DNA from: Oscillospiraceae bacterium
GTDB lineage: Bacteria; Bacillota_A; Clostridia; Oscillospirales; JAAYXM01
Reading direction: 5' to 3'
DNA: 6,999 bases
NCBI GenBank assembly: GCA_017408185.1
Contig: JAFQVE010000209.1
Location: 1 to 6,999, forward strand
In this document: positions 1 through 5,768 of the stretch, in pieces
Position numbering within the stretch: position 1 is the first letter of the stretch
Layout: the number at the start of each line of letters is the position of its first letter
Position numbers and translations under genes: made by a program
Notes under the pieces: model-generated
Told to the model about the DNA's origin: nothing
The model's input: only the letters and a program-made list of their open reading frames with translations
Database searches by the model: none

Positions 1-1350
1 CATGAGCCAGTCTATCATTTCTTTTGTTTCAGGCATCTTGTTTAAGGCGACAGCCGCCATTGCAACTGCCTTCTTCGTCGAACCGAAGTTACCTGCAACC
101 TCCCATTCCTTTGCGGATTTGAAGGTTTCAAGAAGTATTCCGTCCTCAACATTCTTCCTGAGAGCACCGGGGGTATCCTTCGCATTGGTGAGAATCGGGT
201 TTCCTTCATCGTCAAGGATATAGTTTCCGTTTTCATCCATTTTATAAAGCGCTCTCTTTGAGAGAGTATCTATAACCTGTCTGTCGTTGTAAATAGGAAG
301 GAATGCATCGTAGCAGGACGAAAAAAGCTCATCCATATGATGCGACCAGGCAGGGTCGGTTATCTTTCCCCTGTATTGGTCGCCACGGAAGGTGTGCCAC
401 TGATACCAGTCAAACGCAGGATAGATATCCGCAATGCGGTCGAGCATTATTGCGCCCGCTCGCCCGTACTTTGCATCACCGGTGTAGAGGAACGCATCAC
501 GAAATGCGGTAAGCGCTTTTCTTACGACATATGCAGACTTCGATCCACCTCCGCCAAACCAGATTCCCTCATGGAGATAATACGCAATATAAGTATGCTG
601 AACAGGTCCGTCGTGAGTTCCGTCGGCATAACGTGCATACCCTTCGCCGTCGTTATAATAGAGCTTGTGATATCCTATCTCACCGGGAGTTGAAACATAC
701 TTCTGCTTATATCCGAAGCCATCGTCAACACCCCAGCCTGCGTCCATCTCATTGTAAATGTCGTTAGTGAGGTATCCGCCCTCAACGCCATAGCCGTAAT
801 ATTCATACCACTCCGCGTCACGCGGGTCAGCCGCAATCCACGCTGTGCTTCCCGGCTCGGGTGCCGATTCCGCCGGTGCGGTATGGCTACATTCATTTCC
901 TGCCTTTACATCCTCACAAACGAAAAGCTCGTGATGCTTCTGTAATGCATCAAGGTAGTTCCAATACGTCTTACTTTCCGAAAGACCAAGCTCGTAGAAC
1001 GAGCCGAAGTCATTACTCGGGAAAAGGCGCTTGCAATCCGGGCACTGAATCTTCCACGGACGGGATATCGGATCTGCACTCCAGCCGTAAATACTTACGT
1101 TTTCGCCGATGTTATAGCCGCAGTAGCCGCAGAAATACACCATCGGGTCGTATGTATGCCTTGCAAGACGGCACCTCGGAATACCCTCGGGCGAGATCAT
1201 TGCATAAACTGCGTCAAAGCTTGCAAGATATTTATCGGCATTGTCAACTGCTGTTTTCACCTGCGTTTTTGCCCATGAATACTTCTTGGCATTATTTATT
1301 GCATTTTCGCGTTCTTCAAGAGTATAAATCGCGGGGTCAACCGTTGCATC
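1..1350 (-). other. Heparinase II/III-like lyase domain (N-terminal part)
   Basis: Residues 1468-1917 and beyond the edge. It opens with helical sequence typical of these lyases (YTLEERENAINNAKKYSWAK, then an ADKYL helix), followed by a cysteine site, RPWKIQCPDCKRLFPSNDFG, a Tyr/Gly/Asp-rich stretch, then helices such as ALTAFRDAFLYTGDAKYGR and AGAIMLDRIADIYPAFDWY, and GNFGSTKK near the edge. In PL12, PL15, PL17 and PL21 enzymes a conserved Asn neutralises the uronate and Tyr/His act as base and acid; Asn1888 in GNFG is the best candidate for that Asn. The beta-sandwich and the remaining catalytic residues lie past position 1. I assign the superfamily, not the PL family or substrate. Confidence 0.7.
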
Positions 1351-4300
1351 CCATACAACATCGATTACAACAGGGGGAATTTCAACGCTTTCTGCACCGT
1401 CTTTAAAATCGTTGCTTACCAATGCCGTAACCGTAACCGAGCCCACGGCCTTACCTATAATATAACCGGCTTCAATCTCTGCAAAGGACGGTTCGGAGAT
1501 ATTCCAGGTAATATATTCTTCGGGGACAGTTATGATGTTTCCGCTCTGCATTTTCGCTTTAAGGGAAATACCCGTGCTTCCGTAAACGTAAATCGAGCTA
1601 TCTCCTGCTGAAAGCTCAATTCCGAGAAGAGCGGAGCTGTCTCTGACGGTTATCGGAAGCGTGACATTCTTTGTTACTCCGCCATATGAAACCACGGCGC
1701 GGATTTCGGCATTTCCTTCAGCAACACCCGTTATGCGTCCGTTTTCGTCTACCGTTGCAACGGAGGCATCCGTGGAGCGGTATGTAACACTGAGAAGGCC
1801 TTTATTCACATCAATAGGCAGATTTTCAACAGTTTTGAGTGAGATGCTTATGTCTGTGCTGTCACCGGGAGCAAGAACATCTTTTTCTGCTGTAAGGGAA
1901 GCACTTGCCATTGCATTTACTTCCGCAAAGGAGATATACGTCGGATACATCGTATCTCCTCTTTCTGCCTTTATCACTCCTCCTGCCAGAGCTGCGGAAT
2001 TGCCCGGGACGAGATTCAGTATGACGAGATATTCTCCGCCGTTTTCAAACTCATAGCCCTTGCATACATCTATAACTTCACCTACAGTACCCTGTCCCGG
2101 CATATAGAAGTCCATAGAGCCTACAAGGTTTGCGGGCGCGATATTTCCGGTGATGTTGCTTATATTAGCCGAGGTTGCGGGCGCTATGTACATATCAAAG
2201 CGACCGGAGCGATAGCGACAATAGTTTGACTGCGCTGTGATGTTATATGTACCTGCGCCGGGCACGTTTAAGATGAGCGCAATATATTTATCCTCCGATG
2301 CCGGATCAAAGAGGAACTGCCCGTAAGTGTCATAGAACTGAAGCGAGTTTGCCTGCCCCGCAACAGACTGCAGCTTCCACCTGCGGTTTGCCGAATACCC
2401 GGCGGTATCCGTAAGATACTGGAGACTTTCCCCCGCATTTCCGTTCGTGGTGAAATACATATCAATGTTGGGGTTTTCATTCTGATTTGCAGTTACCGAA
2501 ACCGAAACCTTTTCACTTTCGTATACGTTTCCGCGAAACTCCACCATAGCCGAGACAACGGCAGTGCCCTCCGCTACTGCTTTCAGTGTTTTTCCGTCAT
2601 CTTCAAACTCAACGGCACCTTCGTTGTTCTCTTCTATCTTGTAAATAATCTCACCATCTGTGATCTTCACAACAGACTGGTCATTAAGAACTATTGCCGG
2701 AGTAAATTCAACGGTGTTTCCTATCGTGAAGAGCGTGCTTCCGTAGAGAATCGCAAGCTTATCTGTGTTTACACCGTATTTTTTGTCTATTGTAAGCGTG
2801 ACCGTTTCTTCTGCAGTATATCCTTTATAGATCGTCTTAACAGTAACGTCACAACTTCCGCTTGCACCGTCATTTGTTCTGATTGTGAGCTTCTCACCGT
2901 CAACAGCGATAAGACTTTCGTCATATACGTAGCTTACCTCTGCCTCATCAAGAGGTATTTCTCTGCCGTTTGAGAGGTATGCCGAGACTGTAAATTCCGT
3001 GGTTTCACCTGCGCCGAGCTTTGGTGACTGAACATATGTAACCACCTTATCCGCAACGGACACACCGTCAAACTCAATACTGTTTATTGTGACAGAATAT
3101 CCTGTGGAAGCTTCGTTCTTTCCGGAAATTTTCGCAACTATGATATAGTCTCCCGATTTGTCGAATACCACATCCGGAAGCGTTATATCATAATTTTCCG
3201 AAGCAGTTGCATAAAGATCGGCACTTCCGACCTTATATGCACCGAAAAGAAATCCTGCAGGATTTGCCGAGGTCGCTTCACTATACGGAATCGCCCATAT
3301 ATCAATGATACCCGAGGTCTTTCCGCCTGTACCGTTTAAGGTGAGCTGATAGCGTCCTTCCTTTGATACGGTTATAACCTCACCCTGAAGCTCACCCTCT
3401 TTTCCATCAAAGCTGAGGGCTTCGGGAGTGTATACAAAGGTCTCACCGGAGAGAGCTTCAAGCTCGTCCGTTACATAAACCGTTATCGCATCGCTTGTGA
3501 TTACTTTTCCGCGGAACTCTGCCTTTACACGGATAGAAGCCTCGCCAACCCTGTCAGTCGCCACAATGCCGTCAGAAGTCGCAAGAACATACTCACTGCC
3601 ACTTACTACCTCATAGGTAATCTTCGCACCTGCCGGAATGCTTTCGCTTCCGTCTCCCATTGTTGCAACAGGGAAAATACGGAAGTTCTTTCCCGTGTAT
3701 GCAGTTGTGTTTCCTGAAAGAGAAATGCTTTCAAGCTTGTATGCGTTGCTTACTTCAACGGTGTTTCGGCACTTGACTATTGCACCGTCAACTATAACTG
3801 TAGTTTCAAGTGTAGCCGTGCCTTCCTTCTTTGAGGTGAGAGTTTTTCCGTCACTTGATAACTCTAAAACGTCTGTGCCCTCAACCACCTCATAATTCAC
3901 AAGGGTGGTCTCCGACACATCGGAGATAACTTCACCGGTATTCTTTCTTCCCTTTGTAACAATTATCTCAGTTTCCTCACCCACACCTATTTTGTCATAG
4001 GTAAGGGAGGTCTCCACACTTTCCACATATGTACCGTCAAGAATGACCTTCGAGAAGTACATATACGGCTTGCTTCCGTTATCGGTTGAGGTCTCACCCT
4101 CGCCGAGAGTGCCTGCACCCTCAAAGTTTATAACGAGGATATATTCGCCAGATTCATCCTCCGAAAAATCTGCTCTTCCGAAGGTGTAGGTAGGATTAAC
4201 CTTTTCTACTATACCGTAGCAGTCAACCTGACCGACACTCTGCACGCCCTCGCTGCCGTTTGCAATGGCGGCTCTGATTTCAGCTTCCGTTGCACTTCCG

Positions 4301-5751
4301 TATTTGTCGTTGTCAAGAATGTATGCACCTAAAAGTGCACCGCGCCCCTGATAGTTGTATGCCATCTTGATTGCATAATTTCCCTTGGGGATTCCCGTGA
4401 GCTTGAATGATACAAAACCATTATCAACAGAAGGCACCTGAATAAAGGTTGCACCACCGCCCATATATGCGTATCCATAGGAGGCTTTGTTTGAAGTCTC
4501 TATATATGTTCTCCAGTTACGTGCAGGACTGCTTGTCTTGCAATATTCCGTCATTGCACGGATATTTATATAAGTATTTTCCTTTGCGCAGCCGTCTGCA
4601 GCGGTGTAGTAAACCGGAGTTTCTCCGCTTGCTTTAATGGCATTTGCACTAAAGTTAAAGTCAATAACCTCACCGCTGAAGGTGCGACTGCTTTCGCCCA
4701 CGGTTATCTTAACCTCTGTTTCCTTGCTTCCTCCAAGCCCCGTGGCAAGCTTGCCCTTCACCTTTACGGTTGCACTTCCCGGCTTTACTGCATAAAGTGC
4801 TCCGTCTGATGCTTCGATAATACAGCCGTCATTTTCGGAAATTTGAATTTCCTCAAAAACCTTTTCGCCTGCAACGGCTGTTCCCGATGTGCTTATCCAG
4901 GAAATGAGAGATTTTATATCGGGAAGCTTATCGCCAACCTTTGCACTTATGTCTTTAGCCGTAATTTCCTTTAATGCCTCGACCTTCTCAAAGGTAAGAC
5001 CGAAAAGAGATATGTATCTCTCGCTGGTCTGAGTAGGCTTTACATCATCTCCTTCAATCGTGCCTTCACGTTCTGCACGGAAAACAAGAATATACTCGGT
5101 TTCTGCATTTCCGGAAAATGCGGCATTACCGAAGTTTGATACTGCCCAGTTACCTGAGTTTGTTACAGTTGATGCGGTGCTGTCCGATGCATCTACCTTT
5201 CCTGCAGATATCTTACCATATAAATCAACCTCGCCGATTTTTTGCACTCCGGAGGTCGTGGCATAATTTACTATTGCAGTTGTGATTGTATCTGCATTTG
5301 CATTTCCGTAAGTGGCATTATCAAGAACATACAAGCCCCAGACACAGCCACGCTGAGGTGCAGTTATTGCGCTTATATCATAGGTTCCTTTGTTAAAGCC
5401 CTTGACCTTAAGAGAAAACCAATCACCGTATTGTCCGTATCTGAAATATAAGCCATTTCCGCCCGTATATCCGCACCAACCACTTGTGCTACTCCATGAC
5501 TGTGCAAAAAATTTCCAGTTGCGACTGTATCCGTCGCTTTTAAAATAGTCAGCTAACTTTGTTGCAACCTCTCCATCTGAAAGGCTGCTTACGCTTGTGT
5601 CCTCAAATGTTTTGTAGTATTTAGCGGATGAAAAACCAAACACAGTTTTCTCTCCATCTGCGGCAAAAATCACCGTCTGCGGCAGCATTCCCACAACAAT
5701 AACCAATGCCAGAACAAGCGATAATACTCTTCTAAAACTCGTCTTTCTCAT
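1..5751 (-). CDS. Giant secreted modular protein with a heparinase II/III-like lyase domain (3' end outside window)
   Basis: The frame is open from the ATG at 5749-5751 to the window edge, giving 1917 codons without a stop; the C-terminus is missing. The start is chosen because AGGAGG lies 8 bases upstream and a classic signal peptide begins exactly here. Order of parts: signal peptide 1-31; beta-rich module A1 33-258; Ig-like 260-352; A2 358-577; two Ig-like 578-763; A3 764-899; two Ig-like 900-1088; A4 1093-1280; two Ig-like 1281-1467; lyase domain 1468 onward. Heparinase II/III-fold lyases cleave uronic-acid polysaccharides by beta-elimination and usually have an alpha/alpha toroid followed by a beta-sandwich; about 450 residues of the first part are visible. 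It is likely the second gene of an operon with the hydrolase upstream. The protein should act outside the cell. Whether a wall anchor (S-layer homology, LPXTG, dockerin) follows cannot be seen. Modular lyase: fairly confident; substrate: unknown. Confidence 0.85.
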   Translation of the reverse strand, partial: MRKTSFRRVLSLVLALVIVVGMLPQTVIFAADGEKTVFGFSSAKYYKTFEDTSVSSLSDGEVATKLADYFKSDGYSRNWKFFAQSWSSTSGWCGYTGGNGLYFRYGQYGDWFSLKVKGFNKGTYDISAITAPQRGCVWGLYVLDNATYGNANADTITTAIVNYATTSGVQKIGEVDLYGKISAGKVDASDSTASTVTNSGNWAVSNFGNAAFSGNAETEYILVFRAEREGTIEGDDVKPTQTSERYISLFGLTFEKVEALKEITAKDISAKVGDKLPDIKSLISWISTSGTAVAGEKVFEEIQISENDGCIIEASDGALYAVKPGSATVKVKGKLATGLGGSKETEVKITVGESSRTFSGEVIDFNFSANAIKASGETPVYYTAADGCAKENTYINIRAMTEYCKTSSPARNWRTYIETSNKASYGYAYMGGGATFIQVPSVDNGFVSFKLTGIPKGNYAIKMAYNYQGRGALLGAYILDNDKYGSATEAEIRAAIANGSEGVQSVGQVDCYGIVEKVNPTYTFGRADFSEDESGEYILVINFEGAGTLGEGETSTDNGSKPYMYFSKVILDGTYVESVETSLTYDKIGVGEETEIIVTKGRKNTGEVISDVSETTLVNYEVVEGTDVLELSSDGKTLTSKKEGTATLETTVIVDGAIVKCRNTVEVSNAYKLESISLSGNTTAYTGKNFRIFPVATMGDGSESIPAGAKITYEVVSGSEYVLATSDGIVATDRVGEASIRVKAEFRGKVITSDAITVYVTDELEALSGETFVYTPEALSFDGKEGELQGEVITVSKEGRYQLTLNGTGGKTSGIIDIWAIPYSEATSANPAGFLFGAYKVGSADLYATASENYDITLPDVVFDKSGDYIIVAKISGKNEASTGYSVTINSIEFDGVSVADKVVTYVQSPKLGAGETTEFTVSAYLSNGREIPLDEAEVSYVYDESLIAVDGEKLTIRTNDGASGSCDVTVKTIYKGYTAEETVTLTIDKKYGVNTDKLAILYGSTLFTIGNTVEFTPAIVLNDQSVVKITDGEIIYKIEENNEGAVEFEDDGKTLKAVAEGTAVVSAMVEFRGNVYESEKVSVSVTANQNENPNIDMYFTTNGNAGESLQYLTDTAGYSANRRWKLQSVAGQANSLQFYDTYGQFLFDPASEDKYIALILNVPGAGTYNITAQSNYCRYRSGRFDMYIAPATSANISNITGNIAPANLVGSMDFYMPGQGTVGEVIDVCKGYEFENGGEYLVILNLVPGNSAALAGGVIKAERGDTMYPTYISFAEVNAMASASLTAEKDVLAPGDSTDISISLKTVENLPIDVNKGLLSVTYRSTDASVATVDENGRITGVAEGNAEIRAVVSYGGVTKNVTLPITVRDSSALLGIELSAGDSSIYVYGSTGISLKAKMQSGNIITVPEEYITWNISEPSFAEIEAGYIIGKAVGSVTVTALVSNDFKDGAESVEIPPVVIDVVWDATVDPAIYTLEERENAINNAKKYSWAKTQVKTAVDNADKYLASFDAVYAMISPEGIPRCRLARHTYDPMVYFCGYCGYNIGENVSIYGWSADPISRPWKIQCPDCKRLFPSNDFGSFYELGLSESKTYWNYLDALQKHHELFVCEDVKAGNECSHTAPAESAPEPGSTAWIAADPRDAEWYEYYGYGVEGGYLTNDIYNEMDAGWGVDDGFGYKQKYVSTPGEIGYHKLYYNDGEGYARYADGTHDGPVQHTYIAYYLHEGIWFGGGGSKSAYVVRKALTAFRDAFLYTGDAKYGRAGAIMLDRIADIYPAFDWYQWHTFRGDQYRGKITDPAWSHHMDELFSSCYDAFLPIYNDRQVIDTLSKRALYKMDENGNYILDDEGNPILTNAKDTPGALRKNVEDGILLETFKSAKEWEVAGNFGSTKKAVAMAAVALNKMPETKEMIDWLM
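1033..1131 (-). other. Four-cysteine (CxxC...CxxC) probable zinc site in the lyase domain
   Basis: Cys1541 and Cys1544 (in FCGYCGYN) and Cys1570 and Cys1573 (in QCPDCKRLF) form two CxxC knuckles 25 residues apart, the geometry of a zinc ribbon. The second knuckle in the form 'W-K-x-x-C-P-x-C-x-x-x-F-P-x-N-D-F' is, as I recall, common in uncharacterised heparinase II/III-like proteins. The role is probably structural. Two more cysteines follow at 1612 and 1621. Disulfides are an alternative in an exported protein. Confidence 0.6.
1351..1911 (-). other. Ig-like domains 6 and 7 (BIG2-type tandem)
   Basis: Residues about 1281-1371 and 1372-1467. Domain 6 is the clearest BIG2 unit: YRSTDASVATVDENGRITG, then VAEGNAEIRAVV and TLPITVRD. 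Domain 7 has ITWNISEPSFAEIEAGYI, then IGKAVGSVTVTVTA, ending in VVIDVVW. They separate the binding-like array from the lyase domain and probably act as a stalk or spacer. Confidence 0.75.
1910..2475 (-). repeat. Module A4: divergent copy next to the catalytic half
   Basis: Residues about 1093-1280. Landmarks: RRW at 1123-1125 (replacing RNW), VPGAGTYNIT, GRFDMYIAP, NLVGSMDFYM (motif VGSMDFYM at 1210-1217), FENGGEYLVILN and a closing TYISFAEVNA strand. The order matches A1 and A2, but identity is low, so common descent is inferred from the series of motifs rather than from overall similarity. Several Tyr, Phe and Trp residues in the first 80 positions could form a sugar-binding face. Confidence 0.5.
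2488..3054 (-). other. Ig-like domains 4 and 5 (BIG2-type tandem)
   Basis: Residues about 900-989 and 990-1088. Domain 4 runs from VVTYVQSPKLGAGETTEF to EETVTLTID. Domain 5 contains FEDDGKTLKAVAEGTAVVSA, then EFRGNVYESEKVSVSV. Domain 5 resembles domain 2 (DGKTL...EGTA) and domain 3 (EFRG followed by a final strand), which points to internal duplication. They link A3 to A4. Confidence 0.7.
3055..3462 (-). repeat. Module A3: short, divergent copy
   Basis: Residues about 764-899, roughly 135 residues against about 220 for A1 and A2. It retains EGRYQLTLNG, FLFGAYKVGSADLYA (motif VGSADLYA at 841-848), SGDYIIVAKISG and the closing INSIEFDGV. The N-terminal part with the RNW landmark is missing, and the LDN-YG insert before the motif is absent. 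It probably keeps the core beta-sandwich only, so its binding function may be lost or changed. Confidence 0.5.
3463..4020 (-). other. Ig-like domains 2 and 3 (BIG2-type tandem)
   Basis: Residues about 578-669 and 670-763. The first ends with LSSDGKTLTSKKEGTATLE and NTVEVSN. The second begins KLESISLSGNTTAYTGK and ends with ATSDGIVATDRVGEASI and ITVYVTD. The pattern of a first strand, then 'DG-x-(x)-V/L-T-...-(E)G-x-A-x-(I/L)', then a final alternating strand is the BIG2 signature. They lie between modules A2 and A3. Confidence 0.7.
4021..4680 (-). repeat. Module A2: second copy of the beta-rich module
   Basis: Residues about 358-577. It repeats A1 landmark by landmark: RNW at 411-413, IPKGNYAIKM, GAYILDNDKYG, EGVQSVGQVDCYG (motif VGQVDCYG at 506-513), YTFGRADF, GEYILVINFEGAGT and a closing YFSKVILDG strand. 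The shared order over some 170 residues indicates duplication of one domain within this protein. The binding role is inferred only from the secreted lyase context. Confidence 0.65.
4696..4974 (-). other. Ig-like domain 1 of the giant protein
   Basis: Residues about 260-352. It shows the spacing of a bacterial Ig-like (BIG2) domain: a first strand KEITAKDISAKVGDKLP, then a short DGALYAVKPGSATVKV turn-strand unit, ending in ETEVKITVG. The middle is atypical (Trp at WISTSG and a longer loop), so this is the weakest of the seven. Such domains usually act as spacers or adhesive units in surface proteins. Confidence 0.55.
4978..5655 (-). repeat. Module A1: beta-rich, possible carbohydrate-binding domain
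   Basis: Residues about 33-258 of the giant protein. Landmarks: RNW at 77-79, the Gly-Lys-Gly-type turn FNKGTYDI, GLYVLDNATYG, then GVQKIGEVDLYG (motif IGEVDLYG at 172-179), then NWAVSNFGNAAF and TEYILVF, ending with ISLFGLTFEKVE. Many aromatic residues lie between 75 and 115, as expected of a glycan-binding face, but no known CBM family is recognised. Cys93 and Cys136 could pair. It is closely related to A2 in order and spacing of motifs. Confidence 0.65.
5659..5751 (-). other. Sec signal peptide of the giant protein
   Basis: Residues 1-31. A basic start (MRKTSFRR) is followed by a hydrophobic core of about 15 residues rich in Leu, Val, Ile and Ala (residues 9-23), then a Pro at 24 and a small-residue cleavage region ending VIFAAD. 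Cleavage is probably after Ala30 or Ala31. There is no lipobox cysteine, so export as a Sec substrate without lipid anchoring is expected. Confidence 0.9.
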
Positions 5752-5759
5752 AATCTTTT

Positions 5760-5765
5760 CCTCCT
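5760..5765 (-). promoter_or_regulatory. Shine-Dalgarno sequence AGGAGG of the giant gene
   Basis: The minus strand reads GAAGGAGGAAAAGATT before the ATG, with 8 bases between AGGAGG and the start codon. The site lies wholly in the 17-base gap after the TGA of the upstream gene (5769-5771). Ribosomes ending the hydrolase would stop next to this site, so coupled translation is plausible. There is no room for a separate promoter or terminator in the gap. Confidence 0.9.
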
Positions 5766-5768
5766 TCG

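Noticed and set aside
252..266. Inverted repeat ctctct-ttg-agagag as a terminator hairpin
   Set aside because: It is a 6-bp stem of low-complexity sequence inside the lyase coding region, with no T-tract after it on either strand.
861..1406. 181-codon open frame on the plus strand
   Set aside because: It is antisense to the lyase domain. Its translation is Ser/Arg-rich with no domain signal, and it begins and ends without a recognisable ribosome binding site. The minus-strand frame explains the region fully.
1661..2056. 131-codon open frame on the plus strand
   Set aside because: It lies antisense to Ig-like domain 6 and module A4. Its Ser/Thr/Pro-rich translation is the expected mirror of the codon pattern of the real gene.
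4325..4341. Short palindrome around tgcacctaaaagtgca as an operator
   Set aside because: It lies within module A2 coding sequence, far from any start, and is short enough to be chance.
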